NCBI GenBank assembly: GCA_020740775.1
Contig: JAHEWK010000008.1
Span: 744,001 to 808,000 of the forward strand
DNA length: 64,000 nucleotides
Reading direction: 5' to 3'
From: Ilyonectria destructans
Lineage: Eukaryota; Ascomycota; Sordariomycetes; Hypocreales; Nectriaceae
The position numbers and the translations under genes are program-made. Positions 11,104 to 21,787 of the stretch are shown piece after piece. Below the pieces are notes generated by a model. That model saw only the letters and a list, made by a program, of their open reading frames with translations. It was not told the DNA's origin and searched no databases. The stretch's first letter is position 1. Each line of letters begins with the position of its first letter.

Positions 11104-12053
11104 GGATTTTTTTTCTGTGCTATTTGGATGTAAGGTAGACATCTACAGCGATATATTGGATTACTTGGACAACCTGGGTGAAACATATACGCGTTGAAAT
11201 TAGGAATTCACCTCACTCACTGTCTGCCGTATATAGGAGAAAAATATCGCCATCGATACACAGATCATGAGCATTTATTAAGAGTTTTGCTACCCGGACA
11301 CCAATACATACTCCTCCACAAAAGCCTCAGCTGGACAAGCTGCCTACTATCTGTGGCACATTAGGGGTTAAATACATGCAGTTCTTAGTAACTTGAGGCC
11401 AATAAATTTAAATAAATAATGATTATTATAAGAATTAAATACTAAGAATTAGTCTTCTGAAGATTTATTTCCTAAAATTCTTTATTTAGGATATGAAATA
11501 ATTATCGGCAGGATTGAGGAATGAGGTGATATATGTAAATAGAAATAGGTTTGTGTACGAATAGTAATACTCTCATTTAATAAACACATTTTCTTGTTGT
11601 ATTGTTTGGTACTGACTCCGCTTTTCGTAATGGCGATACGGAGCCACTTTCCAACGCGGCGCTTTTCAGCCTGCCATCTAGTCCTTTGATGCTTTCATCG
11701 AGATGGCTGGCAAACAATCTAAGGGTGATAACATTTATTTGGTTTACAGTTGCTACGAACCTAAGGTTTCATTGTTGCAGTAATGTTAGAAAGGCATGTA
11801 TTTGGCCCTTGTGGGCTGTACTGGGCTCGCGATGCATTGGTTCCAGGCGCCTCCTGTCTGTGGCAGCAACTTCCAGCACGCAACCAAAGTAGATGATGGG
11901 TATCCGCTGACGCAACCGTCGCACATTTCGTAGCGAGGGTCGGCATCAGATCGAAAAGAGTCTTCTGTCATTTGAAGAGTCATGCTCTCAATGAGTCTGT
12001 TTTAGACAGCCTATCTGACTCGAGGCGGCCTTTTTGTGTTGCAGTGGGTGCAA
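11104..12053. other. Intergenic, AT-rich in the middle
   Basis: Downstream of the CorA-like gene. It contains repeat copy C and otherwise no supported gene. Short frames around 11600-11980 on both strands lack protein-family features. Confidence 0.55.
11385..11580 (+). repeat. Degenerate dispersed repeat, copy C
   Basis: Contains TAAATACTAAGAATTAGTCT at 11436-11455, also found in copy B with one G/A change. A middle block (AGGATATGAAATAATTAT) matches B loosely. The terminal block at 11552-11573 matches copy A with C/T and A/G differences only. This is the best-preserved of the three copies. Confidence 0.55.
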
Positions 12054-12062
12054 CTTGGTTGG
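12054..12062 (+). repeat. Target site duplication, left
   Basis: CTTGGTTGG directly abuts the left terminal inverted repeat and is repeated exactly at 14579-14587 directly after the right one. Nine base pairs is the typical duplication length for Mutator-like elements. Confidence 0.85.
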
Positions 12063-12152
12063 GGCTCGTATTACCGACACGGGTACCCGTGTAAATACCA
12101 ATACGTAATATTTGTACGGGTACCTATGTAATAAAGATCCATTATATTATAA
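12063..12152 (+). repeat. Left terminal inverted repeat
   Basis: Ninety bases matching the reverse complement of 14489-14578 with seven transition mismatches. It includes a perfect 16-nt palindrome, ACACGGGTACCCGTGT, at 12077-12092. Similarity stops abruptly after the shared TATTATAA. Confidence 0.9.
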
Positions 12153-14488
12153 CCTCGAGGGATATCTCTTTTATATATACCTATAGGGTATTTATTAATA
12201 CTATTAAATAAAGATAATAATTTTATATATATTTAGCTATTTAAGGTATTATATTTAACTTAAAGATAATATACCAGCCTGTAGAAAACTAAGAATAATA
12301 TATAATTTAGTTATAATACTATAGCTATTATCTATAGAAAGAAGACTTTAATATATATAGTTATATAGAAGTAAATAACTTTATAGCTATTATCTATAGG
12401 TAGATAACTTTAATATATATAGCTATTAGAAAGTAAATAACCTTAATATAAGGAGTTATAAGTAAGTAAATAACTTTATAGCTATTATTTATAGATATCT
12501 ATATAAAATAGTATTAATATATATAATTAAAGAAAAGTAGTAATTTCTATTATTAAATATATAAAATATATAATATATAATTTATTCTCTCTATATTAAT
12601 CTACTTAAAGTCTATAAATAAAATATAATATCTTTTTATAATACTATATTTAATATAATAAAATATATAAATTACTCTATGTATTATAATATAAAAATTA
12701 AAATTTCTCTCTTATAGAAGACTTTTTATTTTTATATTAATATTTAATAAAATACTATTAAAATAGCTTATTTATATCTAAATAATACTTAAGTAATTTC
12801 TATCTATATATATTCTTATATATTAATACCAGCTAGAGTATCTTACTTTTTAAATTAAAACTAACTATATATTCTATAGTAAATTAATAATAACTAGTAA
12901 TAATAACCTTATAGTTTTCTTTATTTAGTAATTAACCTACTTAATCTTTAATATTAATAGAGTTAATATACTATACTAAGTAATTTAACCTCTTTTAATT
13001 TCCTATATAGGCAGAATCTCTATATTTAAATTATAGTATATAATATTTAGTATAGTCTATAAGATTAACCTTTAAGTAAGATACTATATTTATAGAGATA
13101 TCAGCTTAAAGATAAATAGTATATTAAATATATAGATTAATAATTTTAATAATAGTAATAATATTCTAATTTTAATATTAATTTAATATAGAGTTATAAT
13201 TATTTACAGCTTATAGATTAATTATATTATTAATAAGAGTATACTATATTAAGTATAAGCTAGCTCTCTTTAGCTATAGATATAACTACCTACTAACTAA
13301 TTATTTAAGCTATTAAGAATTTAGATATTTATATATATAATATTAATTAAAATAGCTATATTTAGTAAATTTAGTAGAATAAATAGTAATTTTATTATTC
13401 TTAATTTATTATTAATTTAATAATAAAATCCTTACTAAATATATTTAACTCTCTATATAAACTTAATTATAATATTATAATATTAAGCTATTAAATTACT
13501 ATATATATACTTAGAGCTTTATCTTTTTTTTTATTCTAATAATATATAATAATCTATTTTTCTATTAATCTTATAAATATTAATAGAAGGGCTTTATATA
13601 ATTAAAATTCCCCTCTAATAGAACTTTCTCTTTATAATATAATATCTCTTTTAGTAGCAGCCTAAATATACTATATTTCTTAATACTATAAAAAAGGCTA
13701 CTCTATTAGCTCTATCTCTATATTTATAAGGGGAAAGTAGTTATAAAGATAAGCAGCTAGATATTGCAAAAGATACCATCTTCTATATTATAAGATTAAA
13801 GCTTAAGGTTCTTAAAGTAAACTATAAGTATCTCTATATAAATAAGGAGGTAAAGCCCTAGGGCTACCTATAGTTATATAAACTAACTAATAGAGTAATC
13901 CCAAATTCTTATTATAATTTAGATATAATACCAGCTCTAAATATTTCCTAAATAGTTTATTTTTACTTATTTAATAGCTTATAATAAATAGAATATTCCT
14001 CTTAAGAGTAATTTAATTTATAATTATATTAACTAAAGAAAATATTAAAATAATATTATAAACTCTATATAATTTAATTTAGATTTTTTTTTATAAAAAT
14101 TAAAAAGTAATATTCTATATAATATAAATTTTACTGCTAGTTTATTTCCCTCTTATAGTTATAAAAGTACTCTCTATAATTATATATATAGATAATAGTA
14201 ATTTATTTACTTTTAGACTTATTAGACCTTTAGATTATAAAGATATAACCTTATAGTACTGCCTAAATATTAATTATAATATAGAATTCTTCTTATAAGG
14301 TATATTTAGCTTTAAAGAGAAAAATATTATTAGAGAAAATTAAAAGAGCTATAAAGTAGGTATTAGAAGTATCAATTAGGTTTATTATAGTAGAATAGAG
14401 ATATAGTAGGTTAAATTAATACTATAGAAGCTATTAATTATTAAATTAAAAGCCAATTTAATATTATTATTAAGGGCTAAAAAATCAC

Positions 14489-14578
14489 TTATAATATAAT
14501 AGATCTTTATTATATAGGTACCTATATAAATATTACGTATTGGTATTTGCACGGGTACCCGTGTCGGTAATACAAGCC
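14489..14578 (-). repeat. Right terminal inverted repeat
   Basis: Partner of the left repeat. At most differing positions this end carries the mutated (T or A) base, while at one (repeat position 30) the left end does. Both ends were therefore hit independently. The palindrome survives as a 14-nt core. Confidence 0.9.
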
Positions 14579-14587
14579 CTTGGTTGG
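14579..14587 (+). repeat. Target site duplication, right
   Basis: CTTGGTTGG, identical to 12054-12062, directly following the right terminal repeat. An unmutated duplication shows that the insertion boundaries are precise. Confidence 0.85.
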
Positions 14588-14797
14588 ACCAGGATGACTA
14601 ACGCTGAGGTTGCGGTAAGCTCCATCACGTGGTGTCGAAAGCTCGGGCCACGGATGCACCACCACAGCCCCACTACGGGTCCCGCCGCAACTCTCTTCTC
14701 GTGTCCACCACAACCTCACAGGTGTCCCATTCAACAACGGAGAATGATAGAAAGATGCAAAAAGATATGCCGTCGCATCTTCAAAAAAGAAAACGAT

Positions 14798-14868
14798 TGC
14801 AACTGACGGGAATCGAACCCATAGCTCGGGCATGGGAAGCCCGCATTTTACCATTAAACTACAGAAGC
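14798..14868 (-). tRNA. tRNA-Gly, anticodon CCC
   Basis: A 71-nt cloverleaf on the minus strand. The anticodon arm is CGGGC-TTCCCAT-GCCCG with anticodon CCC, the T arm has loop TTCGATT, and the D arm contains TAGTTTAATGGTA. The 5' acceptor strand GCTTCTG and the 3' strand CAGTTGC pair at five of seven positions and leave two adjacent U-U oppositions (pairs 3-70 and 4-69). No intron. It is otherwise a normal glycine tRNA, 211 bp from the transposon's right duplication. It may be functional with a weak stem or a decaying copy. Confidence 0.85.
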
Positions 14869-15162
14869 TGTTGGAAGCACGACTGTGCGAATTTGCAAGA
14901 CACCGTTGAGTCCAAAAATATAAAGGTAGACCCACAATGTGGCGCTCAGCCACACCTGTGTGGGGTAATCCATAGCTGGGGAATTCAGTGGAACTGGCAA
15001 GTCCAACCCCTCCAAGCAACACTCACCAAGCTCCATCTCATCATCGCGGCCCTCGTTTCTCAATACGTGACCTGGTCGTTCCTCTTCACCTTACCTCGCA
15101 CCTCTCAACCCACCGCACCTACAACCCCCTGACCCTCCCACCGATTGCCCGACTCGCCCATC

Positions 15163-16215
15163 ATGGCTAACAAGGTCGATCGCATTGTCGCCCGGCTGCA
15201 GAGCAAGATCACGGAAGGCGACTACTACGAAGCCCAGCAGCAGACCCGCGTCGCCGCCTCCCGGTATATCAAGACCTCCAACTGGCCTGCCGCAATCGAC
15301 ATCCTCGCCAGTGTCGCCCAGCCGCTGCTCCGCGCCGGACAGGGCGGTAGCGGCGGCGACCTCTGCATCATGCTCGTCGACGTCTACCGCCAGGCCGAGC
15401 TCAGGCCCGACGCCGCCGCCAAGGGCCGGCTGCTGACCTGCCTACGCCTGTTTGACTCCGAGGAACCTACGCGCAAGAAGTTTATTGGGGAGATGATTGG
15501 GTAAGTCATTGAAGGAAAGGTTGGAGTGGACGCTGTGCTGACGAGGGCTTGGGATAGCTGGTCTGCCAAGTTCGGCGAGTTCCCGGCTGGTGACTCGGAG
15601 CTGCACCACGTTGCGGGATCGCTTTACGCTGAAGAGCACGACACATACGAGGCGGAAAAGCACCTGATATTGGGAACCAAGGACTCTCCCGAGGTCTTGA
15701 CCAAGATGGAATACAAGTGGTACAAAGAGGGCGAGCCGCACCAGGCTGGCTTGTTCGCCGGTCGTGCCGTCCTGCCCTACCTGCTTATCGGCAATGTCCG
15801 CGCCGCCAACACATGCTACCGCCTCTTCACCAGCACGCTGAGTACCGAGAACCCCAACTTGGGCGTCCAGGACGTCTCGGGCATCAGCGGCGACATCCGC
15901 ATCTTCCCTAGCCTTCCGCTCCTCAACTTCCTCGGCTTCCTGCTCATGGCCGTCCAGCGCTCAGCCCCCGAGCTGTTCAAGGGCCTCATCTCCAAGTACG
16001 CCACCCAAATCAACGAGGCCGAGTCGTGGGCGGATGCGCTCCAGATGATCGGTGAGATGTACTTTGGGATTACCCAACCCCGCAAGAGCAATCCCTTGAT
16101 GGATATGATGAGCGGGCTGTTCAGTGGAGGCGCCCCTGGCGGTGCGCCTCAGCAGCAGCAGCGGAGACCGGCTGCGCGGGGTATTGATGCCCCGGCGCCA
16201 GAGGGACTGGATTAA
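15163..16215 (+). CDS. GET4, tail-anchored protein targeting factor
   Basis: Cytosolic GET4/TRC35 subunit. With Get5 it forms the adaptor that passes tail-anchored proteins from Sgt2 to Get3 for ER insertion. Exons 15163-15500 and 15558-16215, 331 aa, with one GT-AG intron. The start MANKVDRIVARLQ is the first ATG in frame. The helical-repeat body shows family blocks: EGDYYEAQQQTRVAASRY near residue 25, LFDSEEPTRKKFIGEMIGW across the intron, FGEFPAGDSELHH, and AEEHDTYEAEKHLILGT. The C-terminus (after RKSNPLMDMMSGLF) is a Gly/Gln/Pro-rich tail. Length is near that of yeast Get4 (312 aa). Confidence 0.95.
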
Positions 16216-16302
16216 TGGGCTGTCTGCGTGGGTCGGAGTTCGTGTATCATAGGGACCTGAGAGAAAAACATAGACAGCAGGCGTTGATAGGCAAAGGCAT
16301 GG

Positions 16303-16888
16303 TTAACCACGGGGCTGTTCTTCTGGTTCGAACATCCAGTTGTCCTCGGCCAAAGCTGCGACTTTGGCTCTGAGACTTGCCCTAACAGCTTCGAGGAGTT
16401 CTGTGATTGCGTATTAGTGACCGATGTTTGCTTACTCATGCGCGAGGCTGCAAGGGCATACCTTCGGGCTGCTCAGGAACAGTGCTTTGGTTAATCTGAT
16501 GATGCTTCACGGCTTCAGCCAAGCGTTGTCTCTCCTCTATTAAACAATGAGCATTTCCAGTCCCAAGCTGGCATACACACATAGAGACCGAGGGGCGCAT
16601 ACTCTCACTCTCCTGGTGATGATCCAGCGGCACCTCGTCCTCATCCTCGAGCACCGGCGTTGGCGGGTCACCAAGCTCAATCTCGCCATGCTTGTCGCGA
16701 ACGACAATTTCAGACGTGTCGGAGAGCACGTCGACGTCGAGGTGCAGCGTCTCGGTCGAGGCAGACGAGCTGGCGGTAGGTCGCCGGGTCAACTGGCTCT
16801 GGAAGAGGTTGCGACGGACGCTGGCCGAGGTGCCGTTGCGGCTGCGAGAGACGCCGCCGTTGGTGGTTGTGCGAGAGCGGTCGGCCAT
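16303..16888 (-). CDS. Conserved hypothetical protein, 152 aa
   Basis: Three exons, complement of 16303-16400, 16462-16536 and 16603-16888; both introns are GT-AG and phases close exactly. The N-terminal third is Ser/Thr/Arg-rich and probably disordered (MADRSRTTTNGGVSRSRNG). An acidic middle has GEIELGDPPTPVLEDEDEV. A helical C-terminal part includes EKERQRLAEAVKHHQIN and ELLEAVRASLRAKVAALAED and ends NWMFEPEEQPRG. The well-formed C-terminal helix across two short exons argues for a real gene. I do not recognise the family. A short coiled-coil adaptor or complex subunit is possible. Confidence 0.75.
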
Positions 16889-17567
16889 TGGCGCAATTTT
16901 TATTTGAGAGAGGAATGGAAGAGGGGTTTCATAGGATTCGTGTGTGAGGTTTGAAGATTGGGGGTTGAGATGAGTAGGTTGAAGTGGGTTGTGTTCTTTG
17001 GTGGGGACGCGACAGGGACTACGAGGTGTGACGTTAGCCGCCGGTGATAGCCTTGGATAACATGACAGATGCAACATTGCCACACTTGTGACTACGTCTA
17101 AAATCGAGATACGCGTAACTAGTCTCCAACCGCTATTCTTTTCTTCCATTCTGGTTCTGAATATCCAATTCTGACGTTCGTGATCTTGGCCAGCATTTGT
17201 AGACGGCGCTTCTTATTTAGCATGTCGCATGGACATCAACGTAAATCTGCAAGTACAAATGCATTTGCCTATCAATTACGCTAAATCACAAAATCACACT
17301 TTAGAGTCCCATTGCCCCTCAAAATGACATCTTGTAGAACGACCCCAGCCTTCAAATCGAGGCTAGCAAGACTAGGTTCTGACTGTCATTTCTCCATGAC
17401 ACCTGGAGTCTTGATCTCTGTGGCTCATCCAACGCCCTGCAGTTATGATTGCCTGCCACTATTGTACACGCGACATCGCCTTCAGACCCCATTCGGACCC
17501 CTTGAAATGCGGGTGGAATTTGGGCCATTCTGTTTCAATCTCCATCCCTGGTGACCTTAGTTAGGAT
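16889..17567. other. Intergenic between two minus-strand genes
   Basis: Contains the promoter of the 152-aa gene and the 3' UTR of VPS68. I see no other feature. The plus-strand frame near 17312-17554 has no family features. Confidence 0.5.
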
Positions 17568-18286
17568 CTACAGGGAGAGGTTGTAAGCGTACTCGTCCTC
17601 CATGTTCTGGCTAACCCAAAGGACGACGGAGCTGTGTTGTGTTAGCAAATTAATCTCCAGCTTTAGAGGAGAAAGCGGATTCAAACTCACCTCAGGCCAA
17701 CCAAGGCATTGCTCACGACGTTCTCAATGCCCATGCTCAAAGCAGGCATGGCCACACTAGGGACGACAAACTTGAGGACGAAGACAGTGACGCCTCCAGC
17801 CATGCCACCAGCGAGGGCGGCAAAGCCCAGGAACAGTACCACGCGAGCCTTCCACGCGACACCAGACCCACTGTAGCTGAACGAGTCAGCGCTGAGGCGC
17901 TGCTTCTCGACCGAGTTGATGATGAGCATGCCCAGGCTGGAGAAAATGAAGGGCAGCCAGTCAACAAACTTGACATGGACATCAGAGCCGTTGTTGGCAG
18001 ACTTGGACCAGACGGCGGAGTCGAGCATGACGTAAAAGGCGATGGAGAACTGCGCGTAGCGATCGGGTTAGCCAGTTGCGCCGAGAACGACGGAATGCGC
18101 TCAGTGCCGTGATGGCCAGTATGTCCATTGCGAAGCAAGGGAGTAGCTGATATCGATGGCTATTGGGCGCGCATGCCGGAATTCGCGACTTACCAGAGCT
18201 CCGGCGCCGTAGACACCGGCGTTGCGGGCCCAGATGCTGTTCAGCCACTCGGGCCGTCTGAACTTCCAGAGACGCTCCTCCTCCAT
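17568..18286 (-). CDS. VPS68 / TMEM50 family membrane protein
   Basis: Small four-TM protein of the UPF0220/TMEM50 family. Yeast Vps68 works with Vps55 in late endosome-to-vacuole trafficking. Exons: complement of 17568-17631, 17691-18049 and 18194-18286, 171 aa. The start MEEERLWKFRRPEW is followed by GVYGAGAL, then FSIAFYVMLDSAVWSKS. The family block DVHVKFVDWLPFIFSSLGML is followed by RLSADSFSYSGSGVAWKAR. Later membrane segments include VVLFLGFAALAGGMAG. The tail SSVVLWVSQNMEDEYAYN is typical. Phases are exact at both introns. Confidence 0.95.
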
Positions 18287-20644
18287 GTTGTCGTGTGCGG
18301 GAATGGATATCGGGTTCGTCGGGTTCGTCGGGCTACAATATGTCGGAGGATGGCGAGGTTGTTCGGAGATGCGCGAGGATGTCGGGGGCGGGCGTCGAAT
18401 TAGGCACCTGACGTAGGTTCGGAGGATGAGGCAGCTCAGAAGCTCATGATGACGAGGCTGGGCGGCTCACGACGGAGGTCGGATGGCTTGGCACCGAGAT
18501 GGTCACGTGCATATTCGATGCGATACTTGGTACTTGGCCCCACTGCCGCAGCGACCGCAAAACGCAGGGTCGGAGTGATGCAATTGCCCGTGTGGCAAAA
18601 CATGGTCCATGCTTGCACAACGTGGGGCCAGTCGTCCTAGGACCTTGGGCATGCAGCAACTAGGAGAACAAGAAATAACAACTGGAACATCTAAAACGGC
18701 CGGTGGATGAGGAACGAGCCATGTCGCCCCGCTGGCCAGTGAGCTTTGGAAGGAGGCCAGAAGGATCGTCCTAAACGAACGGGACCCTGAAATCCATCAA
18801 AGCGACCCAGCGCCGGCCGTGCAGTAAGGGTGTACAACGCGGAGGTCCTATCGTGTCCGCACTGTTGGGTGCGAGAGCGAGAGCGACATTCCTGGAATTG
18901 CCGGGATGTGGCGTGCCTGCTGAAATGTCAAACCTGTTGAGCATGTTTCCCACATCTCGTCCACAGCAGTATTCATGCTGGATCAACCGGCTGTCTGCAT
19001 GACGCAGTACCCGGCGGCAGCAACAACGGCAGTAAAGCATGAACGTAGACGAAATGTCGCAGAAAAAGCCACTCGGCTAGCAACGTGCGAATATGTGTGC
19101 CTGGGCGTATCAGAGAGGGAGAAATGGCTCCGCATCAAAACAATTGAGGCGACCTTCTCCGACCCTTTCTTCGCATGTTGGTTGGGCAGATAGTGTTTAC
19201 TTACCCTGCCTGCAGCCGTCATCATCGTCGTCAAGTGAACGAACCCGCGGAATACCCACCCACCAATAAATGGGCTCATGGTTTGCGCAGCATGCAGCAG
19301 CCAGCGGCGCTGCAGCAGCCAAGAGCGGCGAGTGCGTAGCCGTCCAATGTATGTGCACACTGTACCTACATACGGTGACATTCCAAGAATCCAACGTCGC
19401 AAACTTTTCCACGGCAACCATCAACAACCCGTCTCCCGTCCCGCCGCCACACCGGGCAGACCTGCAGAAATACCACTCTCTCTGCACTGTGCCCTTTCGG
19501 CAACGCTGGAATAGAGCTGAACTGCAGTGCCGCACCCCAAAATAGCGAACAGTCCCCAGTTCTGGCTGCTTTAACCCGTGTGTCGTACCCGACTGGGGTG
19601 GCGCGTAAATGGCGGCTTGGGCGCCAGGGGGGATTGGGGGCGACTCAAGTTCTCTGCTGCAGCACAGAAATAGCGCTGGGCAGCGCAAAACGAGGCGGCT
19701 TAGAAGGGTAAGAGACGGGCGGACCTGCTGAGAGGGGCGCTGGAAATTGGCTCGATTTGCGGCAGACACGGGAGTGCGGAGGAGCTGGCGAATGAGGCAG
19801 AGGGTCGCATCCACAGGGGCCGTCGATTTGCCTCAACGGCAGTAGAGCGGCAGCCGGGCTAGTCCTGTTGGGACTGCGGGGCGCTCGTGCTACTCCTATT
19901 TTTCCTTCGGACTGGATCCTGGGTCCTGCCTGCCAGGGTAGCGGCTCTAGCGAGTGTGGGAAGGCGCACGCAAGACGCAGGGAAGGAGACACGCACCAGC
20001 CGAATGGGGCTGTGCGTGACTGGGCAGGAGCGTGTGCGTGGGCGTGCGTCGCTGTCTGTCGTGCGACCCCGTTTTCCTTTGCTCTCCTCCATTCTCTACC
20101 GCCCAATTTCATCTCCCATCAGACTTCGCCCCGGATTATGTTTCTGCGGTACTGGTAGGCGTATCACCCATTCGCTGGTTACGCTGTGTCCTGCTCTGCC
20201 CATCACGTTCTTTTCTTCCTTTTTTTTTCTTCTTCTTTTGGCAAGGAACTCCCCAACACTATTGGCTATTCTTTCTGTAGTAGCCCTTTCTCTCTCGCTT
20301 CACTCTCGCGACCCGCGACTCTCGACTCTTGACTCGACTTAACCCCCTGTAAAGGGTCTCTGGCGCGATTCATCCATCATCGACGTCCCTCAAACACTCC
20401 GTGTCCCTCGCTGTTCAGCCTCGATTTTCACCCTCGACCCGCCCTCGCTCGACCAATCCAACGGAAGACCGCCTGTTGTCTCTCCCGTATCCGCCCTTTG
20501 GCATTCCTCTCGACACCCCTCGACGACTCTCGCATTGACTCGACGCCCGAACACGAGTCGAACCCTCCTATCTGACCAGTTTCTTCTCTCGAATTATTCG
20601 TCTTGAACATTCTTAGCGAATCGACAACATAGCCATCTGTCACC
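18287..20644. promoter_or_regulatory. Long divergent intergenic region, VPS68 / CSI2-like
   Basis: About 2.36 kb between divergent start codons. The last 400-500 bp before 20645 are pyrimidine-rich with repeated CTCGACTC-like words and a T/TTC tract near 20218-20240, as in fungal 5' leaders, so the CSI2-like gene probably has a long 5' UTR. No gene is supported. A 205-codon minus-strand frame at 19197-19814 is Cys/Arg/Pro-rich without family features. Confidence 0.5.
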
Positions 20645-21787
20645 ATGCGACCGGCCAACTTTCTCCCCCGGCCTGAGCTGCTGCTCTCCAGCCTCGCATC
20701 CCTGTCCCTATTCGGTTCCGTCGCCTATGCCCAGAACTCAGACAATAACAGCGACAGTGCAGCGAACACTGATGCCAGCACCCAGGCCGACTCCAAGACC
20801 ACCGCTAAACAAAGCTCATCTAACGCCAAGGAGACGACCACGGACAAGGAATCCTCTTCTTCGACTCAGAAGGATGAGCAGACGACCACCACTGAGGATG
20901 CAAAGTCGACCTCTACGGAGGAGGCGGCCAGTTCCACCACAGCAGACGACTCAACTGCCACCGACCTTGCGACAAAGATCTCCACGATAGCGTCTTCCAC
21001 TGATTCTGCCGTCACTGGCATGCCCACATTGACCAGGGTCACGTCAATTCCCACCTACCCGGCGCCGTCTGTACCACCCACCAGCAACGCCCCTTTCATG
21101 CAGCACTCCAGTGCTCCCGACGGAACTGTTTTCATTGCAGTGGGTGCCATCCTCGGCGCCTTCGGTATTGCAATTCTACTATGGCGCGTCATTGTCGGAG
21201 TCCTTCTCCACCGCTCCGTGGAACGAGCTGCCAAGGCCCAGCACGATGCCAACACCAAGGTTGGCTTTCCCGCTCCTCCTGCGCCCTTCTACAAGTACAC
21301 CGACACTGGCTCCAATATGTCCATCTCTGCTGGCCGCGGCGTCCGCCGAACCACCCGCGGCCCTATTCTCTCATCAACCCCCAGCGCATCCAACTTGTTC
21401 TTCTCACCCACCGCTGCTGCTTCTGGTAATGCTGCAGGTAACCGGGCTTCGACCTTCCTACCATCAGGCTTCTATGCGGCTGGCACTAGCTCTCCTGGCG
21501 CCAACCCAGACCACTCTATTAGTCTGACCAACCTTCGCCCCGATTCTCGTGGCTACGCGAATCCCTCACGCCACACGTTGAACCCGTCCCCTCCCGACTC
21601 GCCCGCTTTCAACGCCCGACGTGACATTAGCAACACCTCGCTGAACCGGCCCCCGAGCCAGCGAGCCCCCAGTGCGTTCCTCGACGACTTGCTAGCCGAC
21701 GACCCATCAGCACTCCCTCCGCCACAGATGCCCACCTCGAGACATTCGTCATACGGCAACTCCCCCGGCCAACAGAACCGGTTCTAA
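20645..21787 (+). CDS. CSI2-like single-pass membrane protein
   Basis: Intronless, 380 aa. An N-terminal signal peptide (hydrophobic LLLSSLASLSLFGSVAYA, cleavage near residue 29) leads to a Ser/Thr-rich extracellular stalk of about 120 residues. One transmembrane segment near 160-188 (TVFIAVGAILGAFGIAILLW) is followed by HRSVERAAKAQ and a long Ser/Pro/Asn-rich cytosolic tail ending QQNRF. This topology and the membrane-flanking block resemble fungal CSI2-type proteins, linked in yeast to cell-wall/chitin synthase biology. Similarity outside the membrane region is compositional, so the name is tentative. A cell-surface sensor or wall role is inferred. Confidence 0.75.
   Translation: MRPANFLPRPELLLSSLASLSLFGSVAYAQNSDNNSDSAANTDASTQADSKTTAKQSSSNAKETTTDKESSSSTQKDEQTTTTEDAKSTSTEEAASSTTADDSTATDLATKISTIASSTDSAVTGMPTLTRVTSIPTYPAPSVPPTSNAPFMQHSSAPDGTVFIAVGAILGAFGIAILLWRVIVGVLLHRSVERAAKAQHDANTKVGFPAPPAPFYKYTDTGSNMSISAGRGVRRTTRGPILSSTPSASNLFFSPTAAASGNAAGNRASTFLPSGFYAAGTSSPGANPDHSISLTNLRPDSRGYANPSRHTLNPSPPDSPAFNARRDISNTSLNRPPSQRAPSAFLDDLLADDPSALPPPQMPTSRHSSYGNSPGQQNRF

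Larger units (their letters stand above)
12063..14578. mobile_element. RIP-degraded DNA transposon, Mutator-like by structure
   Basis: A 2516-bp block bounded by 90-bp terminal inverted repeats (12063-12152 and 14489-14578) and flanked by an exact 9-bp direct repeat CTTGGTTGG. The two ends begin GGCTCGTATTACCG and GGCTTGTATTACCG. By hand alignment 83 of 90 positions match, and all seven differences are C/T or G/A transitions. The interior is extremely AT-rich with no meaningful open frame, so any transposase gene has been destroyed. Long terminal repeats plus a 9-bp duplication fit the Mutator-like superfamily. hAT elements usually make 8 bp, and an 8-bp reading of the junctions does not work. 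Superfamily assignment rests on structure only. Confidence 0.85.

Noticed and set aside
12153..14488. Transposase gene inside the element
   Set aside because: No open frame of useful length; stops are dense in all frames because of the AT-rich composition.
19197..19814. 205-codon minus-strand frame upstream of the CSI2-like gene
   Set aside because: Cys/Arg/Pro-rich composition, no family features, and lies in a promoter region.
20550..20580. tRNA T-arm-like word (GAGTCGAACCC)
   Set aside because: No anticodon arm or acceptor stem at the right distance.
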